Counted from the first letter of the stretch, positions 36,006 through 45,342 are shown. The stretch is 64,000 bases of DNA from Bradyrhizobium sp. (GCF_016213215.1 NZ_JACRAW010000006.1:20975-84974), one strand, 5' to 3'. A program made the numbers and translations. Notes: generated by a model not told the origin, from the sequence alone.

Positions 36006-37616
36006 CTACATTTTGCCATCGATCGCCGTGGCGGCAATACGGCCTGAGAGGATGCAGCCGCCTAGGAAAGTGCCTTCCAGGGCGCGCAGGCCGTGCATGC
36101 CGCCGCCGCCAAAGCCGGCGGCCTCGCCAACAGCGTACAGTCCCGCGATCGGCTGCCCGGCACTGTCCAGCACCCGGCTCGCGAGATCGGTCTTGATGCC
36201 GCCGAGGCTCTTGCGGCTGATGATGAATTCACGAACGGCGATCAGCGGCAAGGCCTTCGGGTCGTTGATCGGCTGGAACTTGCACAGGCGAATGCGATCG
36301 CCGCGGTATCGCCGCAAGTAGGCGATGCGGCGCAACTGCTCGTCGTTCATCAGGCTCTCGCCGCGGGCGATCGTCGCATCATATCGTCCGACTGCATCCT
36401 CGACCGCCCCCAGGTCGACCGCGCTATCGCCCTGCAGCGCGTTCATCTTGTCGACGAGCTCGGGCAATGAAGATGCGGTGACGAAATCCTCGCAGTTATC
36501 GAGCATCTCGTTCACCAGCCAACGATTGCCGAGCAGGATGTCACGGACGAAGCCGAGCTTGTTCTTTTCGCGAATGGACGGGTTGAACTCGGCGCCGGAT
36601 ATGGCGAGTTCCTTGAGCGCAATCTTCCGGTTCATCAGCTGCCAGGAATAGGGCCGCTCCTGCGCGCAGATGTCGGTCACCAGCCGCCGCGTGTCAAAGC
36701 CCGACACCAGGGGCTGCGGTCCCATTCGCATCCCGCGCCAGTTGAGCCACAGGGCGGAGCGCGGCGGCACCAGCGACAATCCGTGATGCGGCTTGCGCGG
36801 CCGCGGATGATGCACGCCGGCGGCATAGTTCCACATCTTGTCGAGATGTGTCAGCACGCCGCCCACGGCGGCTGCCGCAACATGAAGCCGGCCGTCGGCA
36901 AAGCGGTGCGAGCCGTTCAACAGTTCTTTCGGCGGGGTGCCCCAGTCGCGATGCCAGTTCTGGCGCACACGATCGAGGTCGCCATTGATGCCGCCGGCGG
37001 CGATCACCACCTGCTCGGCCTCGGCTTCAAACGCCGCACCGGTCTTTTCGTCGACGCCGGTCGCGCCGCTCACGCGTCCGGCGCGCGAGGTGAGCTGCTC
37101 GACGCGATGATTGAAGTGAAGGGTGAGCCGACCGGCATTCGGGTGGGCCCGCAAGGCGCCGATCAGCGCCTCCGCGATGCCCTTGCCGGTGCCCCAGGCG
37201 ATATGAAAGCGTGGCACCGAATTGCCGGGACGAAATTCCCCGCGCTCCACCCAATTGACCACGGGAAGAAAGCTTACGCCGTAGCGCCGCACCCACCGAT
37301 AGACGTCCGCCGTGCAGCGCTCCACATAGGCTTCCGCCCAGGCACGGGGCCAGCGATCGTCCGGAGAAAATTCCGCGAAGCTGCACCAGTCGGCCAGCGC
37401 AAGGTCCTTTGAATCCCGGATGCCCTGGCGGCGCTGCTCCGGCGAGTCGACAAAGAACATTCCGCCAAAGCTTTCGCGGGCGAGCCCGCCGAAGGCGCTT
37501 GCCTCGTCGCGGTCGAGCATCAGCACCGACTTGCCGCCATCGAGCAGGTCGAGCGCGGCGGCAATGCCGGCGATCCCCCCGCCGACGATCAGGACATCGC
37601 TGCGATAATCAGGCAT
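36006..37616 (-). CDS. FAD-binding dehydrogenase, 3-ketosteroid dehydrogenase-like
   Basis: The 536-residue product begins with an ADP-binding loop (DVLIVGGGIAGIAAALDLLD) and ends with the second FAD element (AGLYAVGEAAGFGGGGMHGL; LEGTFLGGCILSGRIAA). Its length and the SRKSLGGIKTDLASRVLD block match the FAD_binding_2/KstD-like dehydrogenases annotated as 'FAD-binding dehydrogenase'. No twin-Arg signal is seen, so it is cytosolic. It is the first gene of a likely operon with the ThDP enzyme; a partner relation between them is inferred only. Confidence 0.8.
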   Translation of the reverse strand: MPDYRSDVLIVGGGIAGIAAALDLLDGGKSVLMLDRDEASAFGGLARESFGGMFFVDSPEQRRQGIRDSKDLALADWCSFAEFSPDDRWPRAWAEAYVERCTADVYRWVRRYGVSFLPVVNWVERGEFRPGNSVPRFHIAWGTGKGIAEALIGALRAHPNAGRLTLHFNHRVEQLTSRAGRVSGATGVDEKTGAAFEAEAEQVVIAAGGINGDLDRVRQNWHRDWGTPPKELLNGSHRFADGRLHVAAAAVGGVLTHLDKMWNYAAGVHHPRPRKPHHGLSLVPPRSALWLNWRGMRMGPQPLVSGFDTRRLVTDICAQERPYSWQLMNRKIALKELAISGAEFNPSIREKNKLGFVRDILLGNRWLVNEMLDNCEDFVTASSLPELVDKMNALQGDSAVDLGAVEDAVGRYDATIARGESLMNDEQLRRIAYLRRYRGDRIRLCKFQPINDPKALPLIAVREFIISRKSLGGIKTDLASRVLDSAGQPIAGLYAVGEAAGFGGGGMHGLRALEGTFLGGCILSGRIAATAIDGKM

Positions 37617-37738
37617 AGGCTTCCGGTAGCTCCCTTCCCCGCTTCCGACGCGTCTTCCGCGCCTTCAGCTCCCTCCTTGGCTCGTAGCACGGTTTCGACA
37701 GCTTGTGGATCGGTCGAGATCCGTCGGAAAACGCGTCG

Positions 37739-37804
37739 CCGGATGAGCGCAGCGATCCGGGGCCAGTCTCGCCACGTTTTCCGGATGGCGCTGCGCTCAT
37801 CCGG
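37739..37804. repeat. REP-like intergenic palindrome
   Basis: CCGGATGAGCGCAGCG (37739-37754) pairs perfectly with CGCTGCGCTCATCCGG (37789-37804). Next to these arms, ATCCGG (37755-37760) pairs with CCGGAT (37781-37786). A half-copy CGCTCATCCGGGCTACGC lies at about 35989-36006 at the junction of the ThDP and FAD genes. This is the repeated extragenic palindrome type. Confidence 0.65.
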
Positions 37805-37955
37805 GCTGCATGTTCGTCGGCATCCACGGCCGCCGGATGGTTAATCTTCTTTTACCCTTACCGATAATTTGTTGCGGTTACAGGAAACGAGAAAACAAGT
37901 CGCAATTGCTATCGTACTCTTCGTACTCGTTGTCGGGGTTCGTAAGAGGGGTTGG

Positions 37956-38399
37956 ATGCTGAAGTCGTTGCTGATTGCCGCAGCCGTGCTGGTTTCGGCC
38001 GAGCAGGCCTTTGCGCTCGGACACGGACACGAATCGTCCTCAGCACCGCCGCCGGCCGCCAAGGAGGAACGTCCGCCGCTCCCGGTGCGCGTCCTCAGGA
38101 CGAAGACCGGACCCCTGCTGGTCGATCCCAAGGGCATGACGTTGTACTATTTCGACCGCGACGACAGCGGCAAGAAGTCGAACTGCAACGGCAAGTGCGT
38201 CGAGAGCTGGATTCCGCTTGCTGCGACTGCAGACGCCAGGGCGACCGGCGATTTCACCGTGATCACCCGCGACGACGGCAGCAAGATGTGGGCCTATCGC
38301 TATCGTCCGCTCTACACCTCGCAGGCGGACAAGGCTCCCGGCGACATGAACGGCTTCGATCCGTCCAATCTCTGGCACATCGCCCGCCCTGCCTTCTAG
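37956..38399 (+). CDS. exported COG4315-type (PF03640) repeat protein
   Basis: The 147-residue product from ATG 37956 has GAGGGG upstream and a signal peptide (MLKSLLIAAAVLVSAEQAFA). The mature domain has two Yx(F/W)xxD-type elements: TLYYFDRDDSGKKSNCNGKC and WAYRYRPLYTSQADKAPGDM. That is the 'secreted repeat of unknown function' family. A Cys pair in SNCNGKC is conserved in the family. Periplasmic, with role unknown. Confidence 0.75.
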   Translation: MLKSLLIAAAVLVSAEQAFALGHGHESSSAPPPAAKEERPPLPVRVLRTKTGPLLVDPKGMTLYYFDRDDSGKKSNCNGKCVESWIPLAATADARATGDFTVITRDDGSKMWAYRYRPLYTSQADKAPGDMNGFDPSNLWHIARPAF

Positions 38400-38426
38400 G
38401 CCGGGCGCCGATCGAACCTGAAGGCG

Positions 38427-39596
38427 TCACCTGTGCAGCGCGACCTGGCGAAACGCCACGAGCAGGGGATGCTCGAGCTTGCCGCGCATGCCGCACAGAA
38501 CGTCGTAGGCAGCCTCGCGCGATAGCGAATTCTTGTAGCCGCGATGCTCGATCAGCGCGGAGAAGATGTCGGACATCGTCAGGACGCGCACCAGGTCGGA
38601 AATGCTTCCGCCGCTGATCCCGTCGGGATAGCCGCTCCCGTCGAGAAACTCGTGGTGGTGCCTGATGGCGTCGAAGACTTCATCGGAGATCTGCGCGTTG
38701 TCCCTTAGCAAGTCGCATCCGACGATGGAGTGGGTCTGGACCAGCCCGCGTTCGGACGTGTCGAGCGGCCCAGGTTTGTCGAGGACCGTGACCGGCAGGA
38801 CGGCTTTGCCGATGTCGTGAAGCAGGGCGGATGTGTACAGCCGCTCCAGGTCGGTTCTTCTTCGCACACCGAGACTCACGCCGAAATCGACGACTACTCC
38901 CGCCACCAGGAGCAAATGCTGAAAGGTTCCCTCATGGTGACGACGAACCGCATCCATCCATTCGGCCAGCCCGTGCTCGCTGATCGCTTCGGCCATCCGG
39001 CTTCCCGCTTCCTGAACATCCTTGATGTCCAGGATCGCACCGTGCGTTGCCTCAACGAACATCCGGCCCAGGGCGTTGGCCACGTCCAGAGCCGTCGAAG
39101 CGATCTCCGACGCTGGCGATGGGCCGACGGGGATTGTACCGTACAGCACCTTGAGCAGCGCTGCCTGATCGACCGGGCCGTAGAGCACGCGCGAAGCGCC
39201 AAGCGCATAGGCCTGAGATCGGGAAAGATGCGATGTGTCGTCGATGAGAAAAATGCGCTTGCCGCCGCCGTCGGGATCTCCCAGAGACGCGCGGACGGCG
39301 AGGATGTTCTGGGTCGAGCGCAGGTCCACATCGACCACGACGGCCTCATCCGGGCCGGCCCGAACGATCTCGTTCCCGAGCAGTCCCGCAGTTACGGCGA
39401 ACCTTGGCTCGAGCATCGAGCGCAACCGATGCAGCCTGTGGGGCCGATCCGCCATGACGTGAATTTGGCTGAGCGCCCCCGCCCTGTCCGAGGTTCTGAC
39501 GACAGGACTGGCGACAATCGATCGATGGGCAAGTAATGATCGCTCGCGGTCAGGAGGCGCGATATCTGACGGCCGACGCGACAGCCTGTGCGGCAT
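38427..39596 (-). CDS. HD-GYP domain protein, probable c-di-GMP phosphodiesterase
   Basis: The protein has 389 residues. The HD motif is LLHDIGKAVLP (His260-Asp261), and the GYP element is HHHEFLDGSGYPDGISG (about 313-329). DVTMSD-type RVLTMSDIFSAL closes the domain. The N-terminal part (about residues 60-155) looks like a receiver or other alpha/beta domain with IFLIDDTSH and GASRVLYGPVDQAALLK, but without a clear phosphoacceptor Asp. GGAAGGA before ATG 39596 supports the start. It probably degrades cyclic di-GMP. No GGDEF partner is in the window. Confidence 0.8.
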   Translation of the reverse strand: MPHRLSRRPSDIAPPDRERSLLAHRSIVASPVVRTSDRAGALSQIHVMADRPHRLHRLRSMLEPRFAVTAGLLGNEIVRAGPDEAVVVDVDLRSTQNILAVRASLGDPDGGGKRIFLIDDTSHLSRSQAYALGASRVLYGPVDQAALLKVLYGTIPVGPSPASEIASTALDVANALGRMFVEATHGAILDIKDVQEAGSRMAEAISEHGLAEWMDAVRRHHEGTFQHLLLVAGVVVDFGVSLGVRRRTDLERLYTSALLHDIGKAVLPVTVLDKPGPLDTSERGLVQTHSIVGCDLLRDNAQISDEVFDAIRHHHEFLDGSGYPDGISGGSISDLVRVLTMSDIFSALIEHRGYKNSLSREAAYDVLCGMRGKLEHPLLVAFRQVALHR

Positions 39597-40006
39597 GGGA
39601 GCACTTCCTTCCCGTTATCGTTCTAACGGTGATGTCAGGCAGCCCACACCGGCTTCAGCAACTTGGTTACCGGTCGCCCCCGGCAAATGCCGGCAGCTGT
39701 TTGGATCGATCGAATTACCCCGAGTGACAAATTCCCATTCCCAGTTTGCGCGCCAAGGCGCGACTTCCAACTATGCGAAGCTAAAACGCGCCAGTTGTCG
39801 GCTGGTAAATTCTCGCATCGGTAAGAATACGTAGGCGCAAACGCCAACTGAGGACCGTAGTACCTTCCAGTGCGTCATTTCATTTGCGTTTCCGCAGCTC
39901 GTCCCAAGCGAGCTTGGTTGAGACCGATTATGATTCAGCCACAGCTGAGAACGCGACGCACTCGTATTCTGGAAGCGTGCCGCTCCTTGCCGCTTTCGTC
40001 CGTGCC
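39597..40006. other. 410-bp intergenic region, nothing recognised
   Basis: This gap holds the promoter region of the HD-GYP gene and the end of the Gre-type gene. Short frames here lack ribosome sites or known motifs. Confidence 0.4.
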
Positions 40007-40465
40007 TCAGGCTATGGCCGTGATCTCTGCGTCTTCCTTGCCGGCACGCACGATCTCGCCGACGCCCTTGCCGAGCAGCGCTCGCGCCAGAGGCGAGACA
40101 TAGGAGATCGATCCCTTGGCCGGATCGGCCTCGTCCTCGCCGACGATGCGGAAGGTCTGTTGTCGCCCATCCTCGCGAACGATCGTGACGGTGTGGCCGA
40201 ACTGCACGGAGTCGGCGCCCGGCTCTGGACTGCGCAGCTCGGCCGTGGCCCGGCGGGCGCTCCAATAGCGCAGGTCGCGCCCGGCCTTTGCCAGCGCATC
40301 GCGATCACCCGATCCCTGCGCCTCGGCATATTCCCGGCGCGCGGCTTCCATTACCTGTTCGATCAAGGCAAGGCCCTGCTCGGTGACCAGGTTCGGGTGT
40401 CCCGAAAGCGGCCGATCCGGAAGCGCGTCGACATAGGTGTCTTCGTTGACGAATGCCCGGCTCAT
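40007..40465 (-). CDS. GreA/GreB family elongation factor-like protein
   Basis: The 152-residue product from ATG 40465 has the order N-terminal coiled coil (LALIEQVMEAARREYAEAQG; DLRYWSARRATAEL) then the FKBP-like C-terminal domain (FGHTVTIVREDGRQQTFRIV; YVSPLARALLGKGVGEIV). That is the Gre signature. Whether it acts as a cleavage factor or is one of the atypical Gre-like proteins is not clear, because the acidic tip residues are not certain. GTG 40507 is an alternative start that adds 14 residues, with a purine-rich site before it. Confidence 0.75.
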   Translation of the reverse strand: MSRAFVNEDTYVDALPDRPLSGHPNLVTEQGLALIEQVMEAARREYAEAQGSGDRDALAKAGRDLRYWSARRATAELRSPEPGADSVQFGHTVTIVREDGRQQTFRIVGEDEADPAKGSISYVSPLARALLGKGVGEIVRAGKEDAEITAIA

Positions 40466-40748
40466 TGCCGACATATAGGCCGCCGCGGCAATTTTTCCAT
40501 CTGCCACGGACTCGTCTCTTAACACCTCAGTTCGCAGGGCACATTGGCCGAAGGCGAAATCCGTCGTTCGCTCGCACGAAGTCCAGCGGGTTATGCCGGC
40601 TGACGCGCACCGATGCCCTATCGTCCGGCAACGAAAGTTTCGGCACGCGCCTCCCGGCAGAACCAGTTGAGCCACAATCGCGCCCAAAGAAACTCCGAAT
40701 TGCAAATGTACATTCCTCCGACACGCCTTGAAACGGGGGGACACCTGA

Positions 40749-40994
40749 ATGCGCCATGAGCAGCAACCGCTTTCGTGTGATCAAGCGACAGCGGATTTCA
40801 AGTTCAACTTTCAAATGACGAACATGGGCGGGAGACACGCCTGCACTGTCAGCATCAAAGCGCCCAGCAGGAACGAGGCGGTGTCGTTCTTCCGTGAGAA
40901 CTGGCCGACAATCGAGAAACTTGCTCGCGAAGGTCTGGCGACCACTGCTGGACGGCAAATCACTGTCAGATTAGGCCTGCCCGACCAGCACTGA
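40749..40994 (+). CDS. 81-aa hypothetical protein
   Basis: It starts MRHEQQPLSCDQATADFKFN, then SIKAPSRNEAVSFFRENWPT and IEKLAREGLATTAGRQITVR. GGGGG lies eight bases before the ATG. The pattern is beta-alpha-beta with one central helix. The family is unassigned; similar short proteins occur in Bradyrhizobium. It stands between the Gre-type and RlpA genes with its own promoter. Confidence 0.5.
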   Translation: MRHEQQPLSCDQATADFKFNFQMTNMGGRHACTVSIKAPSRNEAVSFFRENWPTIEKLAREGLATTAGRQITVRLGLPDQH

Positions 40995-41165
40995 GATCGA
41001 ACCGTTTGCGTTCTGATGACCTCAACTGCCGGCCTGCGCGACGCGCCGCGATCACCGCCATTCGGTGCTCCGCGCCAATTGCGTTTTCCTTCGAGCGTTC
41101 GAGTATCGTCGTAACTTGATGAAGCAACCCGCTTTGAGCCTAGCGGCAGGGTTCGCCTCAACCGG

Positions 41166-41750
41166 CTACTGGACGACATCCAGCCGCACGTTTGCGACGC
41201 CCTTGCCGACCATTCCCAGCTCTTGCGCCGCGGAATGAGACACGTCGACGACGCGCCCCGGCACGTATGGACCGCGGTCGTTGACGCGCACCGTCACCGA
41301 TCGGCCGCTGTTGACGTCGGTCACCCGCAGCTTTGTGCCGAAGGGCAGCGTCGGATGCGCAGCGGTCAGTTCGCGCGCATCGAACCGTTCGCCACTCGCG
41401 GTCTGCTTTCCTTCACTGTAGAAGCTGGCCACTCCCTGCGAGGCACTCGTGGCGTTAGCCGCATCCTTGCGGGATGATGCGAATTGCGAATATTTCCTCT
41501 TAGCCGCCACGCGCTCCTTCACGGGCAAGAAAGCCGTTCGCCCGTGAACCGCTGATGCATCTCGGGCCACTGCGCTTGACCTCTGGCTGACACCAGACGA
41601 CTGGGCGCAGCCCGCGAGCGTCGCGGCCCCGAGTACGACAGCGATCATCCGTATGACGTCGCGGACACGATCGGCTGACGAAACCCGCGCACCAGCATGA
41701 GTGCGGCACGCTGGATCGTACGAACTTGCGGCATGATCAATGGAAGACAT
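41166..41750 (-). CDS. RlpA-family septal ring lytic transglycosylase-like lipoprotein
   Basis: The 194-residue product from ATG 41750 has a lipobox at VLGAATLAGC (Cys48), so it is predicted to be lipid-anchored. The C-terminal double-psi beta-barrel has ASFYSEGKQTASGERFDARE, AAHPTLPFGTKLRVTDVNSG and VRVNDRGPYVPGRVVDVSHS. These are the RlpA catalytic elements. The family cleaves or binds denuded glycan in the cell wall. The SPOR domain of E. coli RlpA is absent. GGGAG lies six bases before the chosen start. Confidence 0.8.
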   Translation of the reverse strand: MSSIDHAASSYDPACRTHAGARVSSADRVRDVIRMIAVVLGAATLAGCAQSSGVSQRSSAVARDASAVHGRTAFLPVKERVAAKRKYSQFASSRKDAANATSASQGVASFYSEGKQTASGERFDARELTAAHPTLPFGTKLRVTDVNSGRSVTVRVNDRGPYVPGRVVDVSHSAAQELGMVGKGVANVRLDVVQ

Positions 41751-42049
41751 GTTGCGCTCCCCGACTCGGCCCCAAGCCGAATCCAACAGGCACAAGGGCG
41801 CAGTCCAATCAGGGCAGAACGGCGGCCGGATGAGCCCAGTGCGAGCCACCCGGACAATTTCCTGCCGGTGTTGTCATTGGGCCACAGAATGGAACCGGGG
41901 GCAGCGCCGCGGCCCGCCGACCTGGAACGACGGGTTTTCTGCCTGACAGGCAAATCAGGGAAGAACCTGTCAATCCCCTGGAGCAAAAATATCTCTCTTT
42001 TTCCGAATTCGGATTTGGCGTATAGATGATCCGTCCCGCCCGACACGAG

Positions 42050-42690
42050 GGGCGTACGCGTCGTCACGAAACGTGGGTTGGGATGCGGTGGACGCGGCAG
42101 CGTCGGCGCGAAACGGCGATCGCAGGGCAAGCCTCCGGGCATGTGAGCGTTTTGCCGGCGCGCAGGACGAACGACGCTGATAACGTCTTTGCTGGAGCTT
42201 CAGGGGCCTTGTCGCGCCGAAGCTTTGGCGGGGGCGGACGCGTACGGCAAAACCGTGTGGTCCTGGCTGCCGTTGCTGCAGTCAAGCTTCGCGGAGGCGG
42301 CTCAAGCCCAACCGGGCGTGAGGCGTCGTCAATCTGCGGAGCGACGGTGACAAACAAGAATTCGTCGCCGGGGAGAGCGCGGCATAAGCCGTAAAGCCAC
42401 TGCGCAGGGAAGGCCGGGTGTCGTCGGCTGTACCTATATGCTCGTGTGCATTTTCTTCGCGCAATTCGCACACGAGACCGCGGGTGCAGCGGGCACCCGG
42501 TCTTCCCTGCGCCCTCTGTTTCTCAAGAGGGTGAAGAGGACAGCAAACCTCGGACGCAATGCGCCGCGAGAATGCGGAGTCGCATCTGCTGTTTGGAATT
42601 CGGTGCTGTTGCTTGAGTTGTCATTGCGAGCGACTTGTCCGCCGAAGCTCACAGCGAAGGCGGAAGCGAAGCAAATCCAGACTGCCTCTG
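42050..42690. repeat. dispersed intergenic repeat with stable hairpins
   Basis: This region is longer than any gene gap around it. It repeats the ordered blocks found at 6200-6335 and then continues with two hairpins. CTCGTGTGC (42441-42449) pairs perfectly with GCACACGAG (42468-42476), and GACCGCGGGTGC pairs with GCACCCGGTC near 42476-42502 with a bulge. A GC-rich dyad TCCGCC/GGCGGA lies at about 42640-42663. It resembles a well-populated repeat of Bradyrhizobium genomes. No gene is supported here. Confidence 0.55.
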
Positions 42691-42722
42691 CGGAGACAAG
42701 TATGAATTGCTTGCGAATTTCG

Positions 42723-43370
42723 TCAGCTGCGCCAGGCGGCAATCGGCGAAACACCCTGCCCCGGCCCCAGAACGACAACAGTCGTGCCCGGCCTTACCCG
42801 GTCGAACAGGTCGATGACGTCGGCGTTGATCATGCGGATGCAACCGGACGAGATCGCCTGGCCGATATATTCCGGCTGGTTGGTGCCATGGATACGATAG
42901 AGCGTATCCTTGTTCCCCTGATAAAGATAAAGCGCCCTCGCGCCCAGCGGATTGGCCGGGCCGCCGCGCACGCGCGCCGGATACGGACCGAGCCGCGCCT
43001 GAATCTCCGGCGTCGGGATCCAGTCCGGCCATTCGGCCATCCGGCCCACGGTAGCGACGCCGGAAAAGGCCAGCGCTTCTTCGCCGACCGCAACGCCGTA
43101 GCGGATCGCCTTGCCGCCTGGCAGAACATAATAGAGATAGCGCGAGTTGGTATCGACCAGGATCGTACCCGGCTGTTCCTTGCGCGAATAGTCAACGATG
43201 TGACGACGGAACTGGTCCGGTATCGTCGCCTCCGCATAAGGCGGATGTGCCAGCAACTGCCGGTCTCTCGGGGTCATGGCGGCATTCGAAGAAGGCGCCA
43301 GGGTCGCCTGCATGCAGCCGCCGAGCGCAAGCAATCCCATCAGCAACAATGCGAACAAGGGCCGTAGCAC
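42723..43370 (-). CDS. L,D-transpeptidase (YkuD) lipoprotein
   Basis: The 215-residue product has a lipobox (LLALGGC, Cys19). The catalytic YkuD motif is HGTNQPEYIGQAISSGCIRM, with His161 and nucleophile Cys177. The domain starts with GTILVDTNSRYLYYVLPGGK. It forms or exchanges 3-3 cross-links or anchors proteins to peptidoglycan in the periplasm, so it is probably an envelope enzyme. No ribosome site was checked carefully. The gene at 43689 is divergent. Confidence 0.85.
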   Translation of the reverse strand: MLRPLFALLLMGLLALGGCMQATLAPSSNAAMTPRDRQLLAHPPYAEATIPDQFRRHIVDYSRKEQPGTILVDTNSRYLYYVLPGGKAIRYGVAVGEEALAFSGVATVGRMAEWPDWIPTPEIQARLGPYPARVRGGPANPLGARALYLYQGNKDTLYRIHGTNQPEYIGQAISSGCIRMINADVIDLFDRVRPGTTVVVLGPGQGVSPIAAWRS

Positions 43371-43688
43371 CGCCAGCCTCCAGTGCGTTACCTCGCTGCA
43401 ACTTGCTGCCAGAATAACGCTGAAATCATGGCAACGACGAAGGGACCGACGTCACGTCACATTGCTTTCACCTGTTTTCGTCCTCTCCGTCGATCCCACG
43501 CGCCCGCAGTTCCCTCAAGCAGCTTCGGTTCCCGAACGCCCCTCGGGATTCGAACGCCCCACACTCACCATCCTGCCGCCTTGCTTTGGTCAAACCCGGC
43601 TGGAGTGTGGAACGCTGAAGAGCCTCATCGATCCGGCAAGTTCTGCCCGCCGCGTGCGGGTGACATTGGACTGATCAAAGGAGCGCCG
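43371..43688. other. 318-bp divergent intergenic region
   Basis: Promoters of the L,D-transpeptidase gene and of the coiled-coil gene should lie here. I see no clear operator or hairpin. Confidence 0.35.
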
Positions 43689-44597
43689 ATGCTGTCCACG
43701 CTGAACCGACAGGAAAACGATCCCCACGACGTGCTTGAGATCGAGCCCGACATCGTTGCAGCCTTGCGCGCCGCGAAAGGGAAAGAGTCGGCAACGCTCG
43801 CGCCCGATGCCGCAGCTCATCAGTCGACTCCACCAGTCCACACGCCATCCGGCGCGGCCGCCGCGGCATCGGCGCCGCAGGTCGACACGACGTTTCGCGC
43901 GGCTGCGGTCGACGCGATCGGAGGCAAAGGTGGCTCGATCGGCAAATGGGCCATTCGCGCTCTCTTCGCCCTGTCGTTTGCCGCTGCGAGCGCCTTCGCG
44001 GCCGCCGCCTGGCACGACTACGGCGACGGAGCGCAAGAGATCGTCGCAAACTGGATGCCGTCCTTCGCGCTGTCGTCGTCGACACCGGAAGCGGCTCCGG
44101 CCAGCGCCGACCAACGGGCCGCCCTGGCAACGCCGGCGCCCGCGGCAAAGGATACCTCGGCGCAAGGAACGGAAGCTGGAGCCATCACCGCTGCCGAGCT
44201 CTCTTCGGACTCATCGCAGCTGTTGCAGTCGCTCGCCAACGACCTCGCCGCCATGGGCCAGCAGATCGAAGAGTTGAAAGCCGCCATCCAGCAGCTCAAA
44301 GCCGGTCATGAACAGATGTCACGCGACATCGCCAAGACAGCCGAGGCCAGGCCCGTCGATCCGAACCTGCGGGCAAACACAGCAGCGGCTGCGCGGCCGG
44401 CGGCCGCAAACGCGCGCAAGCCGAAGCCGTCTTCTCCGCCAATGCAGGCGGCTGCGGTTCCGCCGCTCCCGCGGGCGGGCGCCGAACCCATTGTGCCGCA
44501 GCCACCGCCAGCCGTGCCGGTCGCGCCTGAGCCGCCGCAAGCAACGACGCAGCCCAATGGCGAACCCGTCCTGCGACCGCCGATGCCCTTGCGATAG
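43689..44597 (+). CDS. membrane-anchored coiled-coil protein, Pro/Ala-rich C-terminus
   Basis: The 302-residue product from ATG 43689 has one transmembrane helix (about 97-115: ALFALSFAAASAFAAAAW), a coiled coil (LANDLAAMGQQIEELKAAIQ; LKAGHEQMSRDIAKTAEARP) and a Pro-rich tail. The frame upstream is open, but AAAGGAG supports the chosen ATG. It has the same layout as the gene at 24130-24981, so the two look like distant paralogues. Such proteins are common in Bradyrhizobium, with unknown function. Probably inner-membrane anchored with a periplasmic rod. Confidence 0.6.
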   Translation: MLSTLNRQENDPHDVLEIEPDIVAALRAAKGKESATLAPDAAAHQSTPPVHTPSGAAAAASAPQVDTTFRAAAVDAIGGKGGSIGKWAIRALFALSFAAASAFAAAAWHDYGDGAQEIVANWMPSFALSSSTPEAAPASADQRAALATPAPAAKDTSAQGTEAGAITAAELSSDSSQLLQSLANDLAAMGQQIEELKAAIQQLKAGHEQMSRDIAKTAEARPVDPNLRANTAAAARPAAANARKPKPSSPPMQAAAVPPLPRAGAEPIVPQPPPAVPVAPEPPQATTQPNGEPVLRPPMPLR

Positions 44598-44709
44598 AAC
44601 CGTTGTTCCACCCTGCCCGCCCGGCGAGCGCGCCCGGCCCGGACCATCGCGGCGACAGGCCTGAGGCAACGGCTCGACACCGTCTGCGGCCACGACGGGA
44701 ACGCGCTGT

Positions 44710-45099
44710 CTACAAGGTCTCCTGGAGCACCAGCTTCGCCCGGAAACCGACGCTGGTCTTTCCGACCAGGGCCGTGCCTTCGACCTCCGCGCCGCCGTCG
44801 AAATAGACACCGGTGAAGCCGCAGGTGACTTCGCGTCCACCGCCGAAAGCGAGATTCCGGCCGACGGCTTCGCGGTGCTGGCGCGTAATCAGCTCGCCCC
44901 GCCATTTGCCGGCCCGATAGGTGTAGGTTCCAGTGTAGTAGAAATAGCTGTCGCCGCCCATGATGCGGCCGTTGTACAGCACGAGCACCCCGGTCGCGAA
45001 GCCGCGCTTGCCGTCACGCATTTCAACGCTGATTGTGTAAAGGCCGTCGGCGACCCTCTCCGGCGCGCTTTCCGCCTTGTGCGTGGCTTGGCCTGTCAT
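44710..45099 (-). CDS. GrlR-like regulator-fold protein
   Basis: The 129-residue product has the GrlR signature: GLYTISVEMRDGKRGFATGV, then VLYNGRIMGGDSYFYYTGTY and FTGVYFDGG. GrlR is a beta-barrel anti-activator of type III secretion in E. coli, but many alphaproteobacterial homologues stand alone. Here no T3SS gene is in the window. The start is uncertain: the longer frame to 45276 is Arg-rich, and ATG 45099 has a weak ribosome site. Cytosolic, with partner unknown. Confidence 0.65.
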   Translation of the reverse strand: MTGQATHKAESAPERVADGLYTISVEMRDGKRGFATGVLVLYNGRIMGGDSYFYYTGTYTYRAGKWRGELITRQHREAVGRNLAFGGGREVTCGFTGVYFDGGAEVEGTALVGKTSVGFRAKLVLQETL

Positions 45100-45342
45100 C
45101 CGGGAATCTCGTGGGCTCGACGGACCGGCACAATGTCCGGCGCCGCACGTGAACCTAGCCATAAGGCACGGCGGCGCATAGCGTTTCTTGCGCCGCAAAT
45201 CGGCAATTCCGAGGCGGTTCCCGGCAAGCAGCCGCTGCCGACGTTGCGCCGAAGGCGGCCGCAGCACGCTTCTCAACAGTCGACGGATTCAGGCTGGCTC
45301 GGATTCAAGAACGCCATTCTACGCGATTGTACTGTGATCGCA

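Noticed and set aside
34124..36196. 690-aa plus-strand frame opposite the ThDP enzyme gene
   Set aside because: It is an antisense shadow of a well-supported ThDP-enzyme gene; its composition is Arg/His/Asp rich and it has no domain motifs.
42026..42394. 122-aa plus-strand frame
   Set aside because: It lies within the intergenic repeat and has no ribosome site or motif.
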